A stretch of DNA of 64,000 bases from Sabellastarte sp. h YS-2021 (lineage: Eukaryota; Annelida; Polychaeta; Sabellida; Sabellidae). Within the stretch, counting starts at the first letter, position 1, and every line of letters begins with the position of its first letter. Both the position numbers and the translations under genes were made by a program. The notes under the pieces were generated by a model, which worked only from the letters and a program-made list of their open reading frames with translations, was not told the DNA's origin and searched no databases. The DNA lies in assembly GCA_964017235.1 (NCBI GenBank), contig OZ024935.1, positions 37,089,125 through 37,153,124 on the forward strand, read 5' to 3'. Of this stretch, positions 37,567 to 49,612 are shown one piece after another.

Positions 37567-38158
37567 CCAGGGCCCGTATTCACGAAAGGTCTTAGCCAGG
37601 GCTTAGGCTTAAACTTGAGACTTTTGTCTCAAGTTTCTGCCCAAAAACTACTAAGACTTTTGTCTTAGGCTTAGCGGTATTTACAAAGAAGTTAAGACTG
37701 GACTTAGGCTTAGCCAAGGGCTCAACTTTAAGACTGGTTGGTAGTGGGCTTAAATTTTGTAAAGAGGACTTAAATATGGCTGCCATAAACTTTTCTCCAC
37801 TTCAAAATTTGAAATGGCTGTAAATAAAGTATAATTATACAAAACACCTCACTAAAGCAGTCTTTGGGAAGTTTGTATGTGGTAACAAGGTTTTCCATTT
37901 CAAAACAGCACTTTTCCTTAGATAAAATGCATTAAATGAAGGATATATGTCACCAATAGTATAGTTTGAATAGAAAAGAAAGGTCACATGACACAGAAAA
38001 CCACTGTGGGTATTTGATAATCTTGGACTTAGCTAAGTCATCCTTTGTGAATACAGTTTTAAGACAAAACTTAGCTGAGACATAAGTCTCAACTTGAAGA
38101 CCACATTTAAGCCTAAGACCTGGCTAAGTCTAAGACCCTTCGTGAATACCAGCCCTGG
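37567..38158. mobile_element. MITE-like element, CTAAGTC family (copy 2)
   Basis: The left end CCAGGGCCCGTATTCACGAA and the right end in reverse, CCAGGGCTGGTATTCACGAA, match at 17 of 20 positions. Arms are filled with CTTAGCC/CTTAAG words. The core includes 'ttaaatatggctgccataaa' and 'cagaaaaccactgtgg', shared with 42715-43098 and 43099-43680. 592 bp; no protein, so it would need a transposase from elsewhere. Confidence 0.85.
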
Positions 38159-38159
38159 C

Positions 38160-41100
38160 GAATCTTTACATATGTATTAATCTAATAAGGTAATATATTA
38201 TATCCCATAAATGCTGAGTGGGAAATGTAACAAAGTGTAAAAATAGCACATACCTCCCCGCCTTACCAGCCAATTTAACTTCTGGCTGATACACATTATT
38301 GTCATTTCTGCCAATATCTTCATCTTTCTTAATTCTCAGTGGAGCACATTACAGATAGAATCACTACAGATGGAACACCACACCGCTGTTGATTCTCACT
38401 CTTATTTATAATTGAAAAAAAGCTGGAAAAAGGTTAAGATATGTGTCATTCACCAAAGTAGGTGAAATTCGATAATGATGAACCACTTTCTATGTCACTG
38501 ACATGTGGAAATCCTTACCAAATACATGGTATATTCTGTGACTACATTAGGCCTCTGATTTCCCCAATGTCTGTTGCTATTAGTTGTTAGAGTATTTGAC
38601 TACAATAATTTTTCCAGAAAATTGGTAAAAATGGGATAAATGCCCCTTCAACGAGAGGCATTGCGATATGAGAAGCTTCTAATTTGCTATATGTTCCATT
38701 GGTAATAAGTTGAACCCGTGACTAAAGAACAAACAGCAAAGTGAGACACTGTCAAAATTGAAAAACAAGACAACAAGAAAACAACATTGGTTATAACAGA
38801 CCAAAGCTGACCTGGGGAATGTTAGACAGTAGATACACAAGCAATTCAGGGATACTATGTTTTAATTTCTGTTACCTTAAAATGTTCCTATTAATATGTA
38901 ACAACTTCTCATTGTTTGCATCTCAGAATTAGTAGTAATTTATTACCGAGGAGGTGAACCATGGTCTGGCTTCAAGACTGCTTCACATGGTCTGGCTTCA
39001 AGACTGACCTAGCACAAATCTTATATTAAACATCAACTTATATTGCCAGGAAATCCCAAATACTGAAGATGCAAATATTTCTATTTGTAAATAAAACATG
39101 ACAGATATCCCTTTTGATCAAATGATCTGTGTTCAAGAAAGCTTGCAAAAATGAGTTGTTCTTTTTATAAAAACTTAATTCTTCAGTGAAATTACAACCA
39201 GCAGAATAAAAAGATTTGCCTGAAATAACAGCTGACTGGGTGGCTAAGTCCGGATTTTCCGTTATTGACATTCTCTAGATGGGAGAGTATGCAGGTGGTG
39301 AGGTTAGCTATCTATAAAACTCACCCCTCAGACAGATTTATTGCCACTGACACCAGAGTTTGGATGAGGGTAGTATGATGTTAAAACCAGAACTGTACTA
39401 TCATTGTTTAAATTTACTGAAACCTAAAATAAGTGTTCAAAAATACTGAAAAAGTTTGATTTGTCTGATATTGTTCAGTAAATGTAAAATCAATAGCATC
39501 ATAGAATTCATATTGTTTAGGAATACTTAAATTGGAATATGAAACACAGCACATATTAACATTTCCACAGACTTACACATTCAAAGAATGCTTTAGCCTG
39601 TCACATCAATCTGGCAAAAATATGAGGTATTGAAATCATTTTGGTTAAAATCACGACACTTTGTATTGAATATGGGAAAAAATATCTAATGTGCATCACT
39701 CCGGCCCAAATGCTGTGCAGTCATAGTCTCCTAAGCCTCGTCTCCTAAATAATTGCAGCATGATTAAATGCTTATTTGGTCGTTTCTGTTGTAATTGTCT
39801 TGCTTACTAGAGTATTACTGGTTGTTATAGAACACATTATAAGCAGTTAATGTAATCATTATGCATCCTGTGTATGCTCAGTAAAACAAAGTTGAGAAAA
39901 TGAAGATATTATTACCAAATCATTTGACTTTAGCAAGATATCATTTTATTGATTGATAGCTTCAAATTATCGTTAATTTAGAATATGATATTGACTGTAA
40001 ATGTTAGTTTATATAAAACCTTAGTTTGATTATGTTATTTGTGAATTTTTGATACTTATAGCCTTAAGGTTGAATTCAACATATCATATGGGCCATATGG
40101 CTGATACACAATCCCAATCCAATACATTTGTGCACTTTAACCAAATACTGAGAAAGTAAGCCAATGTAAGTCTTCTGCAAATATTCCCTCGTGCAAGTCA
40201 CAGACAGAAATCTACATTGCCAGCAGAAGTGGCAGGCGAGCTGAATAACAAACACACAATTTTTTAAAGTTTTATTTTGTGGGGGAATCACCCCCAGAAA
40301 CCACTTCGGTAATTAACTCCAAATAAAAGTAAGAGTTTTGGAAAGAAACTGTACATTCCACTACTGACTCGCCTATTTACTCATTAGGTGTCAATCTAAC
40401 TGTGAGTGTAAGTGTCCCCAAACCTGTTATCACACCACCAGTTGGGGTCTGCATCTCATACAGTGGATGGGCAGGATACAAGTCCAAATGCTTCCACCAG
40501 GCAGTTCATGCCAGGAATTACAGTAAATTTGTCCATTTCAAACTCCATATTAGGGTATTATTTTATTTTTATTAACTTAATACTGTGACACAGTACAGGC
40601 TCTAGATATATTACCTAATTAAAATATTAATATGACAATATACCTTGTCCTTCAGGACTCGTTAGATATTACGATTTTGATCTTAAGTGACAACTAAACA
40701 GTCAATAAATTGAACATTTAAATATGTATGCATAACTGTTGGCTTCTTTGCTCCACATATCCATTTACCAAATTGGTAGATATTTTGTTTTGCTGATTAT
40801 AAATTGCTTCAGCAAACTGATCAATATAATTATTACAACTGGAGTAAAGCCTGGAGCCTTAATGGAAATGTATGAATGAGACATCGGGATATAGAGTACT
40901 AAGCCTTGTGTCTCGTGTGTTTGGTGTAGTAAGATCTTAACACTCTCTATCAAATATTGGACAAGTTTTATGTGACAACATTCAGCGCATAATTCAACCA
41001 CAATGTTTGTCAGTTTAAGTCAAAATGGTGATCTGATTAGTCATAAAGGACAACACAAACAAGGATAAAATAGGACAATTGACCTTGGAGCAAGGAAGGA

Positions 41101-41680
41101 ACATGAAAGCTTTATCAAAGCTTCTTTTGGGTGTGAATGAAAACACACCTAGTATAGACAATATATGCGATATAGCTAACCTATTTAAATTCTTACAATT
41201 GGTATATTTTTCTAAACCGAACGGAAGAAACAGTCATGAAAAATTAATCTTCCCAAACATTGACTTGGGATTTTGTTCAAACAAAAATTGATACTATTAG
41301 ATATTTTCTGCAAAGAGAATGTAATTATGATATTCACACAGATGAGAAATCAAGAATATCTTTAATTAAAGCTGGTTTATTGGCGACAAAATATCAAGTC
41401 GCAAATATAAGAAAAATATCAATAAATGAGGCATTAATTCTCCATGAAATTTGGATTTTCTGATAAACATGTATTTTTTCTTGTGTGACAATATTCAAAT
41501 GTTAAATGCCTTTTGCATTAATCGGGGTAACCGTAATCAAAGTAACCTTTCTGGGAAACAACATGGACCAATCAAATTAACATTTTACATGTCTTGTGAT
41601 GTCATACTGGTTTGTGATATTACGAGTTAATTATTTAAAGCAGTCTTATTACTTTTTGATTCCACAGAACACTATATTTT
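38160..41680. other. no gene confirmed
   Basis: AT-rich interval. Overlapping open frames at 41079-41291 (70 codons) and 41260-41463 (67 codons) are longer than their surroundings and may be one frame-shifted relic, but I recognise no domain. Confidence 0.4.
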
Positions 41681-41685
41681 TATCT

Positions 41686-42107
41686 CGTTACCACAAGATA
41701 GTAAGTCATTCCCACAAGATAGGAAGTCGTTCCCACAAGTTAGTAAGTCGTTACCACAAGATACTAAGTTGTTCCCACAAGTTAGCAAGTCATTACCACA
41801 AGATAAAAAGTCGTTCCCACAAGTTAGGAAGTTGTTACCACAAGTTAGCAAAGTTGTTCTCACAAGATACTAACTCATTCTCACAAGTTAGCAAAGTCAT
41901 TACCACAAGATAGAAAGTCATTCCCACAAGATAGGAAGTCGTTCCCACAAGTTAGTAAGTCGTTACCACAAGATACTAAGTCGTTGCCACAAGTTAGCAA
42001 GTCGTTCCCGCAAGTTAGTAAGTCATTTCCAGAAGATACTAAGTCGTTCCCACAAGTTAGCAAAGTCGTTACCACAAGATACTAACTCGTTCTCAAAAAA
42101 TGCAAGG
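41686..42107. repeat. 21-bp minisatellite with 10-unit higher-order repeat
   Basis: About 20 units of the type 'cgttcccacaagttagtaag' plus t (21 bp; three or so are 22 bp). Units 1-10 (from 41686) and 11-20 (from 41898) correspond in order at an offset of exactly 212 bp: units 2-4 are identical to 12-14, and the 22-bp units 8 and 18 share 'gcaaagt'. The array arose by duplicating a 10-unit block. Frames on both strands are open because 21 is divisible by three. Confidence 0.9.
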
Positions 42108-42714
42108 AAAACAGTTCTATGTCCCTTCCAGGGCTCCGTAATATTGTGAGTTAGTTAAATTTTGTATTTGCACAGTTTCACAAGAGAGGCTCACCAAACG
42201 GAGTTTAATTATTTCAGTATTCATTAATTTTTTTGTATGTAAAACTACCACTACTTAATTTTAGTAGAATAAAATAGTAAGCACACTATATGGTGTAATG
42301 ACTATACTGGTGGGTATGACAATCTTAACAGGTATGTCTTTAATTGGCTTGAGTTGAAACTGGAGATGGTCTGTTGGGATCTAACAATTAGTTAAAGCCC
42401 GTTCCATTCAACTGATTTTTTGGGGGTCGGATTGAGGAAACTAATAACCTCTTTTCAGGATTTAGATTGTTAAATTTGATTAAAGATGACAAATAGGGAG
42501 GTTGGGAGAAACGGATGACCTTAAGGGAGGTCATATTTTAAAATAAATATCTAATATCTGTCAAGGATGGGCACCATATTGGTAATGGATCCCTAAATAA
42601 TCAAGAAATAATATGACCTTCAAGCAAGGTTTGTGTTTGAGGTTTGTGTCATAGTAGCTTTGCACAATTTTAAATATCTATGTCGAATTTTGCTATGACA
42701 GCAAAATCGACCTA

Positions 42715-43098
42715 CGGAAAGGTTTAAACAAAGACTTAAATATGGCCGCCATATTTTTTTTTCTGCAAATGCAGTATAAATATTATAGAACACCTCCATA
42801 AAGTAGTCTTTGGCATTCTAATGTGGTTACAAGGAGTTTAATTGCAAAATAGCAGTTTTTGTCTAAGACAGATGTGTCAAACAAAGATAATATGCCACAA
42901 GTAGTATATTTTGTGCAGAAATACAAGTTAACATAACACAGAAAACCACTGTAGCTATTTGATTTTAACATGTTAAGTATGGATTTAGCTTCAAGTCCCC
43001 TTTAACGAAATCTATCTAAGCCCAAAACTGGGCCAAGTCAAAAGTCTAAGGTTTAAGTCTCAGACTAAGCCAAGAATGGAAGTCTGTAAAATTATCTC
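42715..43098. mobile_element. MITE-like element, CTAAGTC family (copy 3, left-truncated)
   Basis: It contains the family core ('gacttaaatatggccgccat', 'cagaaaaccactgtagc') and a right arm with CTAAG words. The left inverted end is not visible. It abuts copy 4 directly. Confidence 0.6.
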
Positions 43099-43680
43099 CA
43101 GGGGCCGATTTCACAAAGGGACTTAAGTCCAGATTTAGGCTTAAATCTAAGACTTTGGTCTTAAATTTTGTCAAAAAACTGCTAAGTCTGTGGTCTTAGA
43201 CTTAACGGATTTCACAAAGCAGCTAAGTCCATGAAATTGCTAAGTCAGTGGACTTAACTTCTAAGTCTGGGAGGTAGTGGTCTTAAATTTTGTAAAGAGG
43301 ACTTAAATATGGCCGCCATAAACTTTTCTCCACTTCAAAATTTGAAATGGCTGTAAATAAATTATAATTATGCAGAACACCTAACTAAAGTAGTGTTTGG
43401 AAAGTTTATATGTGCTAACAAGGTTTTCCATTTCAAAACAGCACTTATCCTTAGATAAAATACATTAAAAGAAGAATATGTGGCATCAATATTATATTTT
43501 GAATAGATACAAAAGGTCACATGACACAGAAAACCACTGTGGTTATATGATAAGCCTGGACTTAGCCAAGTCACCTTTGTGAAATCCAGTTTTCTAGCTA
43601 AGACCAAAGTCTTAGATTTAAGTCCAAGACTTAGCCACAAAAGGGACTTAGTTTAAGTCCTTTAGTGAAATCGGCCCCTG
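43099..43680. mobile_element. MITE-like element, CTAAGTC family (copy 4)
   Basis: The left end is CAGGGGCCGATTTCACAAAG and the right end in reverse is CAGGGGCCGATTTCACTAAA. The arms are long and self-complementary (GGACTTAAGTC-like words), and the core is shared with copy 2. 582 bp, with the best-preserved termini of the family. Confidence 0.85.
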
Positions 43681-46310
43681 AAGTCTTCGATTGAGGGCTC
43701 CATGCAGAAAATATGAGAATATGATTTTACACTCTTTGAGCCACAATAATCACAATTATTATAATAATTTGTAACGTGAGAAGGTGGTAGTAAAAAAAGC
43801 TTTTAATACTTTCATTTTCAAAACTTTTTTTGTGAAAATCTAACATGAAAAATAGAACAAAGTAACAGTTAGAAGCAACTAGTGGCTGAAGTAAATATGG
43901 GTTATTTATACGAACACCTGCGATTAAATAAGGCAAATAAACATATTGTATAAATGGTGTATGTTTGACTATGTAGGTTGTACATTACAAACCAACACAG
44001 TTAAATGTTATTAAAGTATGGTAATGGGATGTATGGCTAACTAGTAAATCAGGTATACGGTAGTAGTCACATTGTCATAAAGTATCAGGAAAATTATGGA
44101 AGGTTGCACTCGCTGGACAAAAATTTAACCAAAATATCCTGTTATATACACGCTCTCCTTTCGACAAGTGAACCTAATTCTTCATGTTTGTAGATTTATT
44201 CTATGTTTGATGACAGATTTACATTATTTTTGCTAAGTTTACTTATGTAGGACATTGAGGCACTAAAATAAAGAATGATGCAGTGCAAGGTTGACTTCTA
44301 AATTTACATTGGGTGTTCTAAGGAAAATACAAAAATTTTGAATTTAATTATAGTTTTTTTAAAACATTTACAAGTCTAGGTTTAAACTTTTTTACAACAA
44401 CTCATTATCAAAGGTTAGTAGCATCCAATCTGTTTCCACCATATCATTATCACTTGTTTTTTTAACCAGATGGATGCAATATTCCAAAATGTTATATATC
44501 ACATGGAAGTGTTTACCAAGATAACATTTGATAGCTTACTTATTAGAGCCTGGTTAAAATACAATGTATAACCTGCATATGTTTGAGTTCTCTACTGCTA
44601 ATTCAACTTTATAGCCAGATTTGTTAAACAACTTTGAAGCAAATATCTAACTGAACAATTAAAGAAAGATCGTGGTAAACTAATGACAAATGCGGTGAAA
44701 GTAGAAAAGTTCGCAATACTCATTTTCTGTTTAACAATGAACATTTTTGAAAACTTAGTATCAGATGTATTAGATGTATAATACGAAAACAGCTTTGATA
44801 ATTCAATTCTCAACTAGGTACATATTTTTACTTTTTGGCTTAATTATAAATTAAAAACGATGTATAACATATAGGACTACTTTGCCTAAATTTTTGTTTC
44901 GACTGATAGCCCAAAATTGGTTTCAAAAGTGCCTTATGTTGAGACACGTTTTAACAGTCCTTTCTGACTGTATAGCAACAAAGAAGTAAATGATGCGACA
45001 TGCAAAATAAAAAAAAATATTTGACATAATTTTCTATTTTATTTTTCATTTTAACAGATGTCATAATTTCTGTTATGAATTAGAATAACTTTTGATCATC
45101 AAAACTGTTGGATATATATGTATGTTTATGGTTTATTTACGCCTGAAACACTTGAGACTGGCCTCAGTTTGAGCTGGGCGGAGAACCTGTTTTGTTGAAT
45201 AAAAAGTTGAGACATTGTCTCAGCTGAGACCAAATCTCAAATCTGAGACTATTGTTTCACTGGGAGTGTGATCAGTGCAATAACAAATATCTTGAAAAAA
45301 TTACTTTTTTTTGTTTAAAGATTAATTGGTAGTAAGATTTAACCTGAAATTTTTTTTTTGAAATTCTTCTGATTAGGTCCATGAAATGTAATTTTAGTTA
45401 AACTTGTAAAGTTTGCAACTAGTTTCAGGTTACTTTAATTCTGTCCTACATTTTCAACAAAGCCTATTAAAGCTCTACAGATTAAAGAAAATCACTGATG
45501 ATTCCTCAAATCCTTTTTTTACCTAACCCAGAACCCACATCAGGCAGGAATACAAAACAGGATAACAAATGAGTCCACAAAATCCATGTGGTTGGTAGGT
45601 GTTGATTGGAGGGAAATCCCCACTAGAGGCACAGAATATTAAGATAGAATCTCACTCTTCAACGTATCTATCCCTGCCGTATTCCCTCTACTAAGTGATG
45701 GAAATTAAAATGCAGAGACAAGATATATATACTATATTTTCATATACCTTTTCAACAACCCTGTTTGTTTATCACAACCTAACAATGCTTTGGCTGTAGA
45801 TATCATAATGACCATCACATTTTAAGCACCACTCTTAGCTGTTGTTGCACTGTTTGCCCATGTTGACAGTTGGAATGCAGTAAAATGTTGTCAGTAATCA
45901 AAGGCAGGTTTCGTGCGCTGAATTTTCACTTTAGCACCCATGTAGTTTTTGGTGGAGGAGAGAAAAATCAGACTAGTAAACAAAAATGAGGCCTTTTTAG
46001 GCGTCACATACAAAAAAGTTGCCATTACAGCAGGTTTTAAAGAGGTTCAACTTTCAAAGCATTTATAATGGGTTGAATGTAATTAACACCGCCAAACATA
46101 AAGAAAAAGGGTTGTAAATTCTTTGAAACAGCTTTTTAACAGCTTATATTCTTATCAGATTGGTTTCATGTACATCACCTACTTGGGTTTTCTTATTTTC
46201 AGTCATCACACAGTTTCAATTTTTTTGTGCAGTAAACAGCAAAGTCAAATGGATATTTAATCTAATATAACTAAACATGTATAATATGCTATATATCTGA
46301 GGGATATACC
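43681..46310. other. no gene seen
   Basis: AT-rich. A small inverted-repeat patch lies at 45146-45268 (left TGAAACACTTGAGACT; right in reverse TGAAACAATAGTCTCAG), perhaps a miniature element. Otherwise nothing supported. Confidence 0.4.
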
Positions 46311-46890
46311 CTACGGTTCCATATATGGTAACTGATAGGGATGCACAAGGGATGGGGGTGGTCATGTAAAAGATTTACGGAACTGCCATGGATCTTCCAC
46401 GGATCTCCTACAGACCGCTACAGACAGGTTTACGGATGAAAAGATCCCCCCAGGATTGGTCTTATGACTGTTTTTTAATCTGCAAACCCTTTCTGTGTCA
46501 GTCCGTAGCAGATCCGTAGCAGACCCCCTTAGATCCGTCAATGTTTTTACAGATATTTTTTGCTACGGAAGATTCAAGGATGTAAGAGATGCCACAAGGG
46601 CATCCAGGATGGGTATACGTACAATAAAGTCACGGAAGAGCTACAAATGAGATATGCAAGAGCTACAGATATCAATTACAGATATGATCCACAAAGCATT
46701 TACGGAAAATTCAAGCAGTTTGATTTTTTTGTGGCATCCCCATGGACACATGGCATCCGTATTGGAAGCCACAAGGACATTACGGACGTTATAGATGGCC
46801 GTACGGGTGGAAAAGATGATCCGTAAATCACTCAACATTTTCCAAATAAGGAATCCTGCCGTGATCCGGCGGTACATCCGTCTATGTGTA
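46310..46890. repeat. TCCGTA/TACGGA-rich block
   Basis: The words ACGGA, TCCGT, CTACGG and CTACAGA recur on both strands through about 550 bp of sequence that is richer in GC than its flanks. Examples are near 46375, 46400, 46503 and 46788. No clear unit length. The 88-codon frame at 46560-46826 is open but has no recognised domain. Probably part of an unclassified repeat. Confidence 0.45.
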
Positions 46891-47787
46891 ACTGGGGTTT
46901 AAGGGATATGCATATATCCATATACATATCCTGATGATGGGTTTTAATACATACCTCCAGCAGAGCATTGTCTGAACCTGTGTTTCCCTCTTTCATTAAT
47001 GATCAAAAAACAAGATTTTTGTGTATCTTTACGAAATCGTAGCAAGCATTTTCATGCATATTTTAGTTTCATGATTAAAAATGGAAAATTATTTACCAGG
47101 ATTTTATATATCCAGAATAGAGATAAAATTGTAAGGAATATGATAAATTTGATAAAATTCAATATTTTAATAGCACCAATCGGATGCATGGAAACAGATC
47201 CTTATTTTGTTAAAAGAGTGATTTAACTGTTTAGATTTACATGGCCAATAATGGTACAATAGAGCAAAGAATCAAAGTCATCCATTTTGTGTGTGGATCC
47301 CCTGAGTTTCAGTGTGTGATGGGCTGGGTGAGGGGTGTGTGTACAGGGGTGTGAAGATAATGTGTCCAGCTTCCCCAAAGGAACCCAGCATTAACTAGAG
47401 CACAAACACTACTACTTTCACTTGCTGTATGTATATTGGGGTGAATTTTGTTTGGTTAAAATATGTATTCACGCCAGCAGAAGGTAAGTGTGCAGTTTTC
47501 TTACAGAAAAAATAACAAAATAACTGGCGTTTTAGGATCCTCATGCAGTTAAGTTTTCAGCAAAGCCTTCAACTGACTTTTAACCTGTTTTTGTTTATTG
47601 ATAGAATCAATTGTCTATGGGCGCTTGCAAATCACCAAGCATTGAATCAATAGTATTTTCTGCTCTAATCATGACATCATATTAGCATGAGTAATAAAAT
47701 TACATAGTCTATATTATTAAGTTATTGTATATATCATAATAGAAACTGTACAGATCCTGAACTTTAATATGTCTTCCACCATATGAA

Positions 47788-47855
47788 GAAGAACTGGATT
47801 CAAACACAAGCCCACATTAACCATTAAACCACTGACAACTAAACCATCAGGGAAC
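47788..47855 (-). mobile_element. tRNA-like SINE fragment
   Basis: Minus strand: 'tgatggtttagttgtcagtgg' region followed by 'gtgtttgaatccagttc' (B box). Short, decayed. Confidence 0.4.
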
Positions 47856-48946
47856 CAGGAGCACATAGGTTGTTACCGCAGTCACTCCAGTAACAGTATT
47901 TTCATGTTGGGAGTCTCCAATAAAAACTAAAATCAATGAGTAGACAGCATATCACATACATGCAATCTTTTATGGTTTCATAAATCGAAGGTTATTAATA
48001 GATATGTACAGTGGTATATAAATATATCTTAATAATAAACAAACTTATCACAAATATGTAATTAAGGAAGATGCCCTACTGTTGAATTCCGTTTTCTCCT
48101 CTACTATTACCATAGAGCTACAAGAGTTCAGATCTTCAAGTGTCCCTAATAGGCTTCATGTTATAGGAGGCAGGTCTAAAAGCCAAGAAAAGGGGGCATA
48201 TGACCTTTCAGATATGTACCTTGTAATAGGCTACTTGCTGCCACACAAACGTGTAAAACAGACATAAATAACAAGAAATTGCTTCACCTATGAGGCCACT
48301 TTAATACCACAAATAAATACCAACAGAAATATAATTTTCTTAATGATATATCCCATTGTATTTCCCACAGTGAATCGTGGACTAAACTTATATAAAACTA
48401 GAAAAGCATTTGATTTAACTATTTTGACTAAAGCACTTAGTATTTAATGACATTGTAACAGCATGTCAACTATCAATATCAACCGTTTCTCTAATAATTA
48501 GTGATAAATACCCCCGTCCCACGATCATGAGTTTGCCTTTTGGCTTCCCCATTACATTACGTACACCCTATCACTATAATTTAGGTAGCAAGGACTCAAC
48601 TGTCACCAGACTAATGCTAATGGTGGTACGACTTATTGTTGTGCTACTGTGACCTACCTTGTTGGATATGCTGGTAAATGGAGCTGGGCGATGTTTTACC
48701 GAGAGGAGGTTAATCAAACGAGTTCCGTGATTACCACAAAAGAGCAGTCAATATATATTGCTATGAGTGATCTCTCTGTGTATTACAGAAGGTATTTTCA
48801 GTCTTTAACGTAGGAAAAAAACATGTGGTTTCCCAGTGTTAGTCACCCTGTTCGATCAGGTCGGTCATAGAAACACAGTTTGAAAATCAGCTAGGTCTCA
48901 TAGAAAGTTTGCAAAAGTGGACCAGCGGTAAAAGATACACCCCCCA

Positions 48947-48994
48947 CAAAAAAAAAAAAAACAAACAAACAAACAAAAAAAAAAAAAAAAAAAA
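48947..48994 (+). repeat. A-rich / (CAAA)n simple repeat
   Basis: A13, then three to four CAAA units, then about 20 A. The Lys-rich frame over it is not a gene. Confidence 0.85.
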
Positions 48995-49439
48995 TCATTC
49001 ACACATTACTACTCATTCAATTTTAAAATGTTTAAAATGCATTTCTAAAAAGAATAAAACCCCAGAATTGAAAATACCCCAGACCATCAAAGAAATGCAT
49101 AGACAGCCAGTATAAGGGTACTGACCACAGTCTATGTAACAAACTGTAAGGACCAGCAGCACTTTCTGTTATCCAGTTACCAGGATAACATGGAGATAGA
49201 ATGACATAAAGTGTTAGCTTAGTGAACTCTAGGTTAATTCTAAGCAGATCAAGAACTCAAATTACACCTGTTTCAGGATCAACCTGGAAATTAATATTAC
49301 GTTATAACGTTATTATACCCATGTTACTGGCTGTGTCATTGGACTTTAGTCGGGTCTTAGAGTCTGTTAATAGCTGGAGATTAAACAATATGAAAGTACA
49401 CATTAGATTACTGGTATACACATGTTTTTGTGGGCATTT

Positions 49440-49612
49440 ATTTATTTATTTGTCTGTGGTCACGATTACTTCAAAAGTAATGAACAGATATGGTATTATA
49501 TGAGGGTAAGGTCTTGCCAAAGGAAGAAGAATGAAATTTTAGGGAATGATCAGGATCAAAAATTTTCGGAAACACTCTCTGGCGGAGGTCTGCACTCTAC
49601 GAGTGTCTTATA
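49440..49612 (-). mobile_element. CACTC-type element end, minus strand
   Basis: The sequence 'ggcggaggtctgcactctac' followed by 'gagtgtctta' is the reverse complement of the left end seen at 13352 and 6942. The left limit is uncertain. Confidence 0.5.

Noticed and set aside
41596-42075. Open frames on both strands with 7-residue repeats (SFSQVSK-like, CGNDLLT-like)
   Set aside because: Produced by the 21-bp array, whose length is divisible by three; not evidence of a protein.
35243-42107. CRISPR-like arrays
   Set aside because: The direct repeats at 35243 and 41686 are contiguous tandem repeats without unique spacers, in a eukaryotic genome.
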